64,000 nucleotides of DNA. Origin: Sambucus nigra. Its lineage: Eukaryota > Streptophyta > Magnoliopsida > Dipsacales > Adoxaceae. This document shows positions 1 to 11,283 of this stretch, piece by piece; position 1 is the stretch's first letter, and each line of letters starts with the position of its first letter. The stretch lies in the NCBI GenBank assembly GCA_949130495.1, contig OX422211.1:446966219-447030218 (forward strand), in the 5' to 3' direction. Under the pieces are notes generated by a model, which was given only the letters and a program-made list of their open reading frames with translations, made no database searches and was not told where the DNA came from. Made by a program: the position numbers and the translations under genes.

Positions 1-1646
1 AATAAAGGTATACTCTACATCCTTATACCATTATTCCAAATTTGTATATTTTACGTCTCCCGATAATATAAAAGTTAAACTATCGACACGTCTCACGTCG
101 TAGTTTCTTATACTTAAAACCTATCTCAAATAGATTATTAAGTTCCTATTATTCCCACGTATAACATCTTTATTCCTAAGGTCCTTACTTCTTCCCCAAA
201 CCTCATTTCGTCAAATTATTCAAATTTACACTATTAACCCAAATATTAACTCACTTATCGAATTTCATTAGTTTAGAATAATTCCTCAAATTAAATTCTA
301 ATTAAGGTCCAAATTTCATAACCAAGCCTACTGGTCTTCCTTAAGGTTAAGGGTATTCATATGGTCTCCAACAATATTAATCAAGGGTTAACATCATTAA
401 AATTTAAATAGGGAAAAACTTTACTCATTCTGGGAAGGTCGATCGATCGACCTTTTCCTTCGATCGATCGATGGTGGTCGATCGATCGACTGATGAATGT
501 CGATCGATCGATCGACTGATGAATGTCGATCGATCGATCGCACCAGGTATGGTTGCGGACTGCTTCGTTTGGCAGTTTTCAAATCAACCCAAAACACCAT
601 TTACAAGCATGAAACTCTAAGATAACGTTATAATATCATCATACAACCATCCTACAACAGTGTTAACGTTCTAAAGCCAATAATTCATCATTCAAGGGCT
701 TTGTATGGATCAAATCTTCATCAAGAATTCCAGATTTCTATTTCTTTCAAGAACATAAATAAACTTCTTCTAAAATCCATTTTTAAATCATCAAGGGTCA
801 TAATTCTGAGTTCATAATTCGTCCAGAATGTTTCTACATGCAGTCCCTAATATAGTTCATAGTTTTAAGCTTCCAATTCATGGTTCTATATCATCTTCCA
901 AGATAAATTAGATAATTCCTAAACATGGAAAAGCATGGCATTGAATCAATTGTAATTAAACCACTTGACTTAATCTTTCTCTGAATTTGATGTTGAATCT
1001 TAAAGGCTGAGTTGTTCTCCCTCCCTCTTTTTGCAGAATTCTCTTCTCTCTCTCTCTCTCTACAAGTTTCTCTAAGGATGATGACAATGGAGGTGTGTTT
1101 GGTTTTTGGCAAGTTGGGACTATATCTTAACTTCTCCCGTAGCCCATTAAGTCCCTTAGTGTAGTTAGTGGGTTTAGTGGATAAAGAATAAGTCAGATTT
1201 TTGTTTCTAATTTTCGTGGGTTTTAATACCCAGATTTCCGAAATTACCAAAATGCCCCTATAAGTTATCGGTATGGCCCAATAATGCCACGGGACCCAAA
1301 CTTAACCCCCGGCTACTGTTTTCTGACTATTTCGACCCTTCCGGACGCGTTGGCGCACTCAAAATGACCATACGGGTGATAAAAATAAAATTCACTTTTT
1401 AATTCAAATAATTATATTCCTGACGCGACTGTCACGCGCGTCCCAACAAAGTTTCCCAAATTACCGTATTTCAATCTCGCGACAATTTCAATATTTCCAA
1501 TATTCATATATTACCAAGTATATACATTATAATCAAATACTAACTCACATCTCGTTAATATTTTTATCCGGATTAATTTCCAATTAATACACATTTAATT
1601 CAATTAATCCCCTAAAATAAATATCACGAAAATACGGGGTATTACA
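1..1646 (-). repeat. Element A, 3' LTR (partial, runs off the window)
   Basis: This matches 7851-9470 almost base for base, with scattered single substitutions and a 26-bp difference in a CGATCGATCG cluster. It ends at ACGGGGTATTACA, next to the polypurine-tract region (complement of tagttccccataataactg). About 1.34 kb of this LTR lies left of the window. Short open frames inside it, such as one at 891-1250 minus, are not genes. Confidence 0.93.
427..545. repeat. CGATCGATCG palindromic cluster in the LTR of A
   Basis: There are five blocks of GATCGATCGA-type palindromes separated by short spacers. The spacer ctgatgaatgt with its GATC block occurs twice here and once in the other LTR (8288-8365). 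The extra 26-bp unit is therefore a copy-number change between the two LTRs. Role unknown. Confidence 0.8.
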
Positions 1647-1687
1647 TAGTTCCCCATAATAACTGAATTTCGTCCCGAAATTCGGAA
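1647..1687 (-). other. Element A polypurine-tract region
   Basis: Read on the minus strand this is a GAATTTCGGGACGAAATTC-like stretch followed by a short purine run (GGGGAA) immediately before the LTR tip TGTAATACC. This arrangement is the usual plus-strand priming region just after the pol stop in plant gypsy elements. Confidence 0.7.
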
Positions 1688-2293
1688 CTAGAAAGTACCT
1701 GGTAAGAAAAACTCCGGATAACGTTCGCGCATCTCATCCTCGCGCTCCCATGTGGACTCCTCGACATTATGATGTCGCCACAGAACACGCACTAACGGAA
1801 CTATCTTTGAACGCAGTTTCCGCTCACTTCGGTCCAAAATAGCAATCGGCCCCTCCTCGTAGGAGTTATCCGGCTGGAGATCGATGTCCTCCAAAGCAAT
1901 GTGGGAATGAGCCAATTCGTCTCTAAGATATTTCCTAAGCGAGGAAATATGAAATACATCGTGAATTCGATGTAAATGCTCTGGTAATCCAAGCCTATAC
2001 GCAACCGGTTCAATCCCCTCAATAATAGGAAATGGTCCCACATATCTCGGTGCCAACTTCCATTTCTTCCCGAAACGCATGATCCCCTTCATAGGAAATA
2101 CTCTGAGCAAAACTTGGTCCCCCACTTGGAACTCCCTGAAGAATCTCTTCGCATCGTCATAGCTCTTCTGCCGATCCTGAGCTACTCGAATGCGATTCCG
2201 TATCAATTCTATCCTCGCCGAAGTATCCTGAATCACTTCCGGCCCAAGTAGTTTGTTGTCCCCCAATCCAACCAACATGCTGGGGAACGACAA
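1688..2293 (-). pseudogene. Element A integrase C-terminus with GPY/F module and chromodomain (fragment)
   Basis: A 201-residue open frame forms the last part of the polyprotein. Near residues 80-90 it carries the GPY/F module (YVGPFPIIEGIEPVAYRL). After it comes the IHDVFHISSLRKY segment and then a chromodomain-like end (PLVRVLWRHHNVEESTWERE, then a YPEFF tail). In chromoviruses this end is thought to bring the integration complex to marked chromatin. The frame differs from the preceding integrase fragment at 2233-2436, and the two overlap, so a frameshift lies at about 2260-2290. The first ATG here is not a real start; the segment belongs to the gag-pol polyprotein. The family is clear, but the gene is broken. 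Confidence 0.9.
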
Positions 2294-3089
2294 GGTCTAC
2301 CGTACAATGCCTCAAATGGAGCCATGCCAATGGTGAACTGGTAGGAGTTGTTGTAAGCAAACTCCACCAGTGGAAGATACTGCTCCCATCCACCCCCAAA
2401 GTCAATGATACTCATACATAGCATGTCTTCCAACATCTGGTTTGTACGCTCAGTTTGCCCATCGGTCTACGGGTGATACGCCGTACTCAACCGCAGTTCT
2501 GTGCCCATGGCCTCCTGAAAACTCTCCCAAAACCGTGAAACAAATATCTTGTCTCTGTCAGACACGATATTTAGGGGCACACCGTGAAGTCTCACTATCT
2601 CTGAAATGAAGAGCTGGGCATACTGTCCCGCAGTGTAGTCTGTCCTTACGGGTAGAAAATGAGCGACTTTGGTCAACCTGTTCACAATTACCCAAATGGA
2701 GTCATGACCTCTCTGTGACGTAGGCAACCCCGTGATAAAGTCCATGGAGATGCTCTCCCACATCCACATCGGGACCTCCAATGGCTGTAGAAGTCCTGCC
2801 GGTCTCTGATGATCCACTTTAACTAGATGACAAGTGGCGCATTTTGAAACAAACACGACAATATCTCTCTTTATCCCGCTCCACCAATACTGTCGCCTCA
2901 TGTCTTGGTACATTTTGTCCCCTCCGGGATGTACCGCGAACCGTGAGCCGTGCGACTCTGCCATCACCTCGTGCCGTAATTCTTCCCCTTCCGGAACTAC
3001 CAATCTCCCATTGAAGCATAATCCCCCGTCTGAGCTAACGGTATAGGACTCGGCTCCCTCTGCTAGTAATCGAACTATCTGCTCCTGAC
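2233..3089 (-). pseudogene. Element A integrase zinc-binding and catalytic core (broken)
   Basis: The frame from about 3089 to 2467 holds the HHCC zinc-binding domain (His in ESHGSRFAVHPGGDKM, then CATC) and the DDE core, with Asp in SMDFITGLP and Asp in IVSDRD. A TAG at 2467-2469 replaces the glutamine expected in the conserved HPQTDGQ motif. The same frame continues to 2233 with the TDGQTERTNQ segment that carries the catalytic Glu, then FAYNNSYQ and ALYGRPCRSP, before running out at the second frameshift. Integrase normally joins the cDNA to the target DNA. This copy is inactive because of the stop and frameshifts at both ends. Confidence 0.92.
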
Positions 3090-5131
3090 AAAAACGAATC
3101 TTTTGCCTGTGCCTTTACCACCTTCGTGACAATTTGCGGTGTAACGGTCATCACAGACATGAATGATCGGGCCACTGCATCCTGGTGTCCCAACTCCTTC
3201 CACTTGGCCTTCCACACCTCTGCCACCTCATCTACTGGCCTACGGCTCAACGCGTCTACCACCACATTAGCCTTCCCCGAGTGATACTGGATATCGAACT
3301 GATAATCTTTAACGAATTCAAGCCACCTCCATTGCCGCATATTCAACTCCTTCTGTGTGAATAGGTACTGTAGGGACTTGTGATCCGTGAACAATCGAAA
3401 CTTCTCCCCCAAAAGGTAATGTCTCCAAATACAAAGGGCAAATACCACTGCCGCTAACTCCAAGTCATGGGCAGGGTAATTCTTCTCGTGAGGCTTAAGC
3501 TTACGGGAAGCATAAGCTATGGCCTGACTCTTCTGCTGCAGTACACCTCCAAGTCCTTGTAAGGACGCATCGGTGTAAACAAGATACTCAACTCTCGGTC
3601 TCGGCAATGCTAACACAGGTGCTGAGGTTAACTTGTCCTTCAACTCATCGAATGCCAACTGACAGGCATCACTCCAAATGAACGGCACACCTTTACGAGT
3701 TAGATGTGTCATGGGACCCGCTATCGTGGAGAAACCCAGAAATAACCTCCTGTAGTATCCTGCTAAGCCCAAGAAACTACGGATGTCAGTCGGTGTCGTG
3801 GGCTGTCCCAACTCCCTTACTGCGGATACCTTCCCCGGATCAACAGATATCCCCCGATCGGAAATAATGTGTCCCATAAACTGGACCTCCTTCAGCCAAA
3901 ATCCGCACTTCTCATATTTTGCATACAGCTCGTTCTGGCGTAGCGTCTGCAAAACTTGTCTCAAATGCACGGCGTGCTCCTCCTCTGTCTGGGAGTAAAC
4001 CAGAATATCATCGATGAAGACAATGACAAACTGATCTAGGAAATCCCTGAACACCCTATTCATCAAGTCCATAAACGCTGCTGGAGCGTTGGTCAAACCA
4101 AATGGCATAACCCAAAACTCGTAAGAACCATATCTCGATAAGAATGCAGTTTTCAAGACGTCCTCCTCCCTGATACGCAACTGATGGTATCCAGATCGCA
4201 AATCAATCTTTGAGAAGCAAGAAGCTCCTCTCAACTGGTCGAATAGGTCATCGATTCGAGGCAACGGATACTTATTCCGTATCGTGACCTTGTTTAACTC
4301 CCGGTAGTCCACACACAATCTCAATGAACTATCTCTCTTCTCCACGAACAACACAGGGGAACCCCACGGTGAAGTACTTCTCCGAATAAACCCCTGACCC
4401 AACAACTGCTCAATCTGATCCCGTAACTCTCTCATCTCAGCTGGAGCCATACGGTACGGTGCACGTGCTATAGGTCTCGTATCTGGTAATAAGCCTATAA
4501 CAAAGTCTATCTCTCGACTGGGGGGTAGGCTTGGTATCTCCTGAAACACATCGGAATACTCCCTGACAACTGGGATCGAATCTAAAGGAATCACAACCTC
4601 CTTAGAGGTATCCTCCTTTAAGTAGTACAAATGAGCGGTCGAACCTCCCTCTGGGCGAGGCATCGCCACTACAAACATCTCTTGCCCCGGAATGGAAAAA
4701 ACAATGCCTCCACCGAAGCAATCAATCATGGCTCTATAATCAGCGAGCCAATCCATACCGATAATCACATCGTGAACATGCATATCTAATACCAACATAT
4801 CTGCAGGTAATACCAGACTACCAATCTTTACCCCCACTCCCCGGCATATAAAGAAAATAAGTGACCCACTCCCCAATGGTGAGTCTACACACGTTACTGT
4901 GCTCTCTGCCGTAGCTAACAACCCTAAGGCTTTCGCAAAATGTGTAGCTATAAAATAATGCATTGCCCCCGTATCAAACAAAACCCGACCCATAGTACCA
5001 TGGATAGGAAACATACCCTCAATCACGGGTGGTGCCTGTGGAGCTGCTACCTGGGGAACGTTATAGACACGTCCATACTGTAACTGCCCCTGCTGCACAG
5101 GAACTGCTGGAATGACTGGTAGTGCTGGCAC
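3035..5131 (-). pseudogene. Element A protease - reverse transcriptase - RNase H part of pol
   Basis: A 698-residue open stretch in the same frame as gag. The aspartic protease has its active site at DTGA (residues 53-56). Reverse transcriptase spans about 215-445, with CVDYRELN at 273-280, MPFGLTNAP at 342-350 and the catalytic FIDD at 372-375. RNase H spans about 515-630, with YTDAS at 519-523, the ELA glutamate near 558, FTDH at 581-584 and the last Asp at 626. These domains copy the RNA genome into cDNA. One extra base in the A-run at 3090-3094 (T-run on the coding strand) shifts the frame just before integrase, so the last ~20 residues of this open frame are out of frame. The ATG at 5131 is internal; translation would have come from gag. 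Confidence 0.95.
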
Positions 5132-6325
5132 CTGGGCTGGAGCTGGAACAGCAGGTGGAAAAAGTGGCCTCGGTGGCTCATGTCGAGCACCCTGCTGCTG
5201 CGGGGCCCTGCCCTTATCAGGACAATCCTGACGTTTGTGGCCAATCTTACCACAAATGAAACACTTCCCCGGGAAGTTTCCCCCTCGCTGTCCCTGCTGC
5301 CCTCGGCCCTGGTGGCCGTTACCATTTCTTCCCTGGCCTGGCTGGCCCTGGTGAAACTGCTGATGTTGACCATTTTGACCCTGCTGGCCCTGATGGCCGT
5401 TATGACCCTGCTGGCCATTCCGGAATCCTCCCTGACCGTTCCTGAAACCCCCTGATCGGAACCTCTTATGATCCCCCTACTGGGAACCCTGATCACTCTG
5501 CCTATACTGACCCTGAGCTGACTGTGCCCCGCTGACACCATTTCCCCCTGTCCTGCCCTGACGGCTGAACTCTCCTGATCGCTTCCCCTCTGTCAAGTGA
5601 AAGCGGAGGTCCTGGCAATGGAGCAATGAAGCGTTAACCACGTCAGAATAAGTGGCCAACGAGAGGTTCCCCAATAAATGCTGACGGATCCTCCAAGTCA
5701 ATCCATCTATAGATTTCTGAATCTTCTTCTCTTCCGTCGGTATCTCATCTGGGATAATATTCAGCAAATTGGTGAATTCGGCCTCATACTCAGCCACACT
5801 CTTACCCTCCTGTCGAAGGTTCATCAACTTCCTCCTCATTTTCGTGTAAACAGTAGACAGAAAGTACTTGCGGTCGAACCGCATCCAAAACTCCTGAATC
5901 GTGAGAGTATCTCGCTCCTCTGCGGTGGTAATAGACTCCCACCACTGTAGTGCAGATCCCACTAGCTTAAAAGTAGCCAGTACCTGCCTCTGAACTTCAG
6001 TGCACTCATACATCCTCAAGTGCCTCTGTATATCCTTTATCCACTGACTCGAAACAACAACATCGGAGCTGCCAGCAAACTCCGGTGGATGTGCTTTCTG
6101 AAAAGCATCACGTACACGTTCCCAGGCAGACGGGAATGCATATGGCTGAACTGGCGCGGCAACTGGCGCCTGAGGTGGTGCCTACTGAACTACGGCTAAT
6201 GCAGCATTTATCGCTTGGGCTACTATGGCTGCAACCTCAGTGGCGTTCATCGTGCCCTGAACTGGTGCGGGCTGTGGTTGTGTCGTTGCATTCCTGGGAA
6301 CCCGTGGTGCACGTCGTGGAGGCAT
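5132..6325 (-). pseudogene. Element A gag (capsid/nucleocapsid), two TAG stops
   Basis: Gag begins at the ATG at 6325, which is in frame with all of pol through RNase H, so the element had one continuous gag-pol frame. The retrotransposon gag core is recognisable (ALQWWES, FDRKYF, LRQEGKSVAEYEAEF). A glycine/glutamine-rich linker and a CCHC zinc knuckle ([14 protein letters not shown]) follow at 5222-5263. Codon 48 (6182-6184) and codon 283 (5477-5479) are TAG. The second separates the capsid core from the knuckle and pol. Gag would package the RNA. Because the stop lies before the knuckle and a further stop sits near the N-terminus, decay is more likely than programmed readthrough. Confidence 0.92.
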
Positions 6326-6495
6326 TCTGAAATAAGAATAAAGTCTATAAGTTTGCAGTTATAAACTTAAAATAGCTGAAGAACGTAGCATATACAAAAG
6401 AATACAACAGTCCTAAAATATAGGGCTCTACATCAAAGAAAGCTCAGCGGAAACATAATAAGCCGTTCAGATCCTAAAGGACACTAGAACCTGAT

Positions 6496-6507
6496 GCTCT
6501 GATACCA
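6496..6507 (-). other. Element A primer-binding site (initiator tRNA-Met type)
   Basis: The minus strand reads TGGTATCAGAGC, the standard plant site complementary to the 3' end of initiator methionine tRNA. It lies two bases inside the LTR edge at 6510, which fixes the orientation of the element. Confidence 0.93.
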
Positions 6508-6509
6508 CC

Positions 6510-9470
6510 TGTGACACCCCGACTAATTTAATACCGGGTAGCTACTCCTTTATTAAATTAATACAAAATGCCAAGTTGGTCCAATTAATAGCATCACTGT
6601 CGAAAACATTTAAATGATTACTAACCACCTAGTATTTAAAAAGTAAGTTGCCAAATTCTAAGTTAAGTATGATTAACATGCAATAAAAGGATAATGGAAG
6701 AACAACATAAATCCATTTACCATAACGAAGTAATGAAATAACCAACAATAGTAATAAGTCCGGAGGAAAACTCCTCACAACAATCCCACAACTGAAAATA
6801 ATAAGACTAGTCTGAATTCTGAATTAAGTACATGCCCGAAGTCTGAATAACTGAAATAAATGAAATGCCACTAAAAGAAATGGGCGACATGCCCTACAAC
6901 TGATAAATACTGAGTATAGAGTCAAGATAGATGAAGCGTCTATAATCAATGTCCTGTAACTTCCACAAACCGCTACAGCTCGTCACCTGAATGAGGATTC
7001 TAAGCATGGTGTCCTTGTGGCTGGGCACCTAAAATGTTTTTTACAAAAAGATAGATTTGAAAGCAAACGGGTCAGAGCCTGAATGTGGAGAGTATTTTAA
7101 AAACAGCAAGTGCTTTAATAATAATTAAAACAATGAATGCAAGATACATGTTAGGACGTGCTCTCACATGAAATATTCACCTCTCGTCTAACTGTGCACT
7201 CCTAACGTTCCTGTACCCATTCATGTGTTTTCTCATAACTATCTAATTCCAAAGAGTTTCTAATACTTCTACTCGGTTCACGTTTAATTTCTAACCTTAA
7301 CAATTAAATAGAGAGTTCTACTTTAATTCTCGGATTCCCAATTATTAACAAAACCATTTATTGATATCTGTCCCCTTTTATCTTTTCATAATATTACAAT
7401 TACTATACCCACGATTTAACATAGCAATTTCCTTTTCATTTAACCGTATATTATTCACATCATAAATATACAATACAAGCACCCAAAGGCTAAGCTGCGG
7501 TGCACACATACTCTGCTATCCATCCCGGTACATCACGTACATAAGGATCACAAATTCTGAATCTCTCAGGAATTCTTGGAATAAGCACCACACACAAAAA
7601 TGGAGGCGAACATAATTCAACATATCCATGGTCACGTACATACCTACGCTCCATAGTCAACTGGCTTATTAACTCATAAATAAGTCGTTCTCTTGAACTA
7701 TGTCCTCGAGGTACCAATCTAAATCCGGGCAACACAAGGATAAGAAGGCCCTAAGCGAACGTAACCTCCCGTGATAGCAAGTATGGTAGGTATGTCATAC
7801 ATATAAAAATCATATACTAAGCATTAACACATCTTAGATAATTCAGTATTAATAAAGGTATACTCTACATCCTTATACCATTATTCCAAATTTGTATATT
7901 TTACGTCTCCCGATAATATAAAAGTTAAACTATCGACACGTCTCACGTCGTATTTTCTTATACTTAAAACCTATCTCAAATAGATTATTAAGTTCCTATT
8001 ATTCCCACGTATAACATCTTTATTCCTAAGGTCCTTACTTCTTCCCCAAACCTCATTACATCAAATTATTCAAATTTACACTATTAACCCAAATATTAAC
8101 TCACTTATCGAATTTCATTAGTTTAGAATAATTCCTCAAATTAAATTCTAATTAAGGTCCAAATTTCATAACCAAGCCTACTGGTCTTCCTTAAGGTTAA
8201 GGGTATTCATATGGTCTCCAACAATATTAATCAAGGGTTAACATCATTAAAATTTAAATAGGGAAAAACTTTACTCATTCTGGGAAGGTCGATCGATCGA
8301 CCTTTTCCTTCGATCGATCGTTGGTGGTCGATCGATCGACTGATGAATGTCGATCGATCGATCGCACCAGGTATGGTTGCGGACTGCTTCGTTTTGCAGT
8401 TTTCAAATCAACCCAAAACACCATTTACAAGCATGAAACTCTAAGATAACGTTATAATATCATCATACAACCATCCTACAACAGTGTTAACGTTCTAAAG
8501 CCAATAATTCATCATTCAAGGGCTTTGTATGGATCAAATCTTCATCAAGAATTCCAGATTTCTATTTCTTTCAAGAACATAAATAAACTTCTTCTAAAAT
8601 CCGTTTTTAAATCATCAAGGGTCATAATTCTGAGTTCATAATTCGTCCAGAATGTTTCTACATGCAGTCCCTAACATAGTTCATAGTTTTAAACTTCCAA
8701 TTCATGGTTCTATATCATCTTCCAAGATAAATTCGATAATTCCTAAACATGGAAAAGCATGGCATTTAATCAATTATAATTAAACCACTTGACTTAATCT
8801 TTCTCTGAATTTGATGTTGAATCTTGAAGGCTGAGTTGTTCTCCCTCCCTCTTTTTGCAGAATTCTCTTCTCTCTCTCTCTCTCTACAAGTTTCTCTAAG
8901 GATGATGACAATGGAGGTGTGTTTGGTTTTTGGCAAGTTGGGACTATATCTTAACTTCTCCCGTAGCCCATTAAGTCCCTTAGTGTAGTTAGTGGGTTTA
9001 GTGGATAAAGAATAAGTCAGATTTTTGTTTCTAATTTTCGTGGGTTTTAATTCCTAGATTTCCGAAATTACCAAAATGGCCCTATAAGTTATCGGTATGG
9101 CCCAATAATGCCCCGGGACCCAAACTTAACCCCCGGCTAGTGTTTTCTGACTATTTCGACCCTTACGGACGCGTTGGCGCACTCAAAATGACCATATGGG
9201 TGATAAAAATAAAATTCACTTTTTAATTCAAATAATTATATTCCTGACGCGACTGTCACGCGTGTCCCAACAAAGTTTCCCAAATTACCGTATTTCAATC
9301 TCGCGACAATTTCAATATTTCCAATATTCATATATTACCAAGTATACACATTATAATCAAATACTAACTCACATCTCGTTAATATTTTTATCCGGATTAA
9401 TTTCCAATTAATACACATTTAATTCAATTAATCCCCAAAAAAAAATATCACGAAAATACGGGGTATTACA
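6510..9470 (-). repeat. Element A, 5' LTR (complete)
   Basis: This runs from TGTGACACCCCG at 6510 to CGGGGTATTACA at 9470, 2961 bp, with near-perfect inverted tips. Its last 1620 bp duplicate 1-1646. A complete LTR normally contains the element's promoter and polyadenylation signals, but their exact positions were not resolved. A CT-rich microsatellite lies near 8866-8885. Short open frames inside it are not supported as genes. Confidence 0.93.
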
Positions 9471-9819
9471 GGTGCTGATAAGTGTAGCGCCTTTACATCT
9501 TTGAATTTATTTATATTTCAATTTTGGTAGTTGTATTTATCACAGATGTTTCTCGAGTCAGTTATTGTATGAGATGTACTTTTATTTTGGTTTCAATATT
9601 GTAAAGTTGAGATATTATATCCCGAGTTGGAGTTGATTTTATTATCAATTGGTGATATCAAATATGTTTTATTTTATGCAACATTTTTATTATCTCATAT
9701 TGTATTTACTTGTATCATTTTTTTATTTTTTTAAGCTAAGAATGTTACCAAATATTTTTTATTGCTGTGGTTTTTGTATCAGACCTGATCAATCTATTTA
9801 TGAATTTTATGGGGTTTCA
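9471..9819. other. Unassigned AT-rich spacer
   Basis: No open frame, terminal repeat or familiar element end was recognised. The stretch is T-rich and lies between the right LTR of A and the first Tat-like fragment. Confidence 0.4.
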
Positions 9820-11010
9820 CATTGAAGTTGTATAATGATAGCAAAACTATATTCGATCGCGTCGAATCAACATCTCCTCTGATTAATCTCTAACCGCTCT
9901 ATGATCTCCGAACGACCTGATTACTATAGATCTTCTAGTGCCATGTGTCATGCCACATGGCCTACTCTCCTCATAGCCCCTTCAATTTCCCCCTGGATTG
10001 GGGGGTTGGTCTATAGGCCTCGTCAACCCAATTATGTATTGCGAAATTGTCCACATGTGATATGGTTTTTCTTATTAGACATAAATTTCCGCCCATCCCA
10101 TTTTTTCTTAGTGGGAGCACAATCCTTGTAGTGACGCATGTAATCCTAATGTTTAGGGCCTCATTACTTCCCCGAATAATCATTACTCGTGAAACGCATT
10201 ACTTCGGGGAGGAGAGAGTGACGCTTTCTTTCCAAGATCGTCGTCACTCCAACTGTCGTTTGGCAGTAAAGGGTATAAAAGGACCCCTTATACACCTTTA
10301 CTTGAATTCCAAAGGTATGAAACCTCTTAGTTTCATCACTCTCTTAAATTGTAGATAAATTATTGTGAATCCTATTATTCATCTATTTTCTTTGATATTA
10401 CCTTTTCTATCCTTGTCAAGGTATTTGAGGAAGTACGAAATGACCTCAAAAAATGATTTTGAATCCTTTCATAAAAAAAATCTCATAAGTGGAAATATCA
10501 AAATACAGACCTCGCTAAATTAAGAAAAATGCATGTAACATCAATGGTAATGTCACTTTTATGACAGTGGACCGGGGGGTTTCCACCTCCACCTATTACT
10601 AGTGGAAGTACTCTATTTTTATAGAATACTTTTATCCTATAAAATTGAAGTTCTTCGAGATTGTAATGGGAACAATCGCCATAAACCAAATTTGTGGGAC
10701 TAATATGGTTTTGAATGAGATCATGTATTGATATGACTTGAGTACTTTTCTTAGGTTTATCACATACCACTTTCAAGTCAAAGACAAGTCCCACAAGTTG
10801 GTGAGTTGGCTGCACCGACAGAGATGTTTGGTGGTTATGGGATCCTATTTGGAAAAGACTACACAGTTCTTCTTGTGCCTATGTTGGAAGGATCTCCTAG
10901 TAGGTCCTTTGTGGTTTATTAAACTCTTTTTATGAATTTTACTTTATCTGCTATTTATCGGCTTATTCATTTTATGCAGTTCCCCATTGTAAGAGAAAAC
11001 TCAAAGATCG
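9820..11010 (+). pseudogene. Tat-type antisense-gene fragment, copy 1
   Basis: This is the first of two diverged direct copies of a ~1.2-kb unit. Matching landmarks include a CCCC-rich stretch with tataggcctcgtcaacccaa, then aaacctcttagtttcat, then gtatttgaggaagta, then gccataaaccaaattt. The 3' part (about 10480-10930) resembles the plus-strand gene at 15054 in element B: a degenerate INQLYGTK-like segment followed by a YHFQVKDKS segment. That region belongs to the gypsy-type putative transposase family (PF04195), which occurs as additional ORFs in Tat retrotransposons. Stops interrupt every frame. I infer a relic from the 3' end of a Tat relative; family recognition is by eye. Confidence 0.6.
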
Positions 11011-11283
11011 ATATTGTAGGGGATACCAATCCTATAATAATTATAAATACTAGTTTGGACCCAAATATAAGTGAAGTATTAAAATTGAACACAAATGTTT
11101 ATGGTTCGATAAGTTGGCTTGCCTGCATCCATGGCTAATATGAGTAGGGTGTTATTATTGAGATAAAAAGATGATGGGGACTTGCAATTCTAGGGTTGCT
11201 TGATGAGAGTCCAATACGTGGATACAAAATTATGTAAATAGATGCTTTAATATATTAGGGTCGTGTTCATCCTTAATCTTATC

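Larger units (their letters stand above)
1..9470 (-). mobile_element. Element A: Tekay-like Ty3/gypsy LTR retrotransposon, left end off window
   Basis: Two long direct repeats flank a gag-PR-RT-RNaseH-integrase-chromodomain region read on the minus strand. The domain order places it in Ty3/gypsy, and the C-terminal chromodomain plus ~3-kb LTRs fit the Tekay (Del) chromovirus lineage. The right copy (the 5' LTR in the element's own direction) is complete at 6510-9470. The left copy is present only as its last 1646 bp. LTR tips are TGTAATACCCCG and, at the other end, the complement of TGTGACACCCCG. The interior is about 4.86 kb. The coding frame carries three in-frame TAG stops and two frameshifts, so this copy cannot make its own proteins. 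The target duplication cannot be checked because the left end is missing; the base sequence right of the element begins GGTGC. Confidence 0.95.

Noticed and set aside
891..1250. 119-residue minus-strand open frame in the left LTR of A
   Set aside because: It lies wholly in LTR sequence, contains simple-repeat residues (RERERE from the CT-rich tract) and has no recognisable domain.
5477..5479. TAG between gag core and pol as a programmed readthrough signal
   Set aside because: The stop lies before the zinc knuckle, a further TAG occurs at codon 48, and integrase also carries one, so random decay is simpler.
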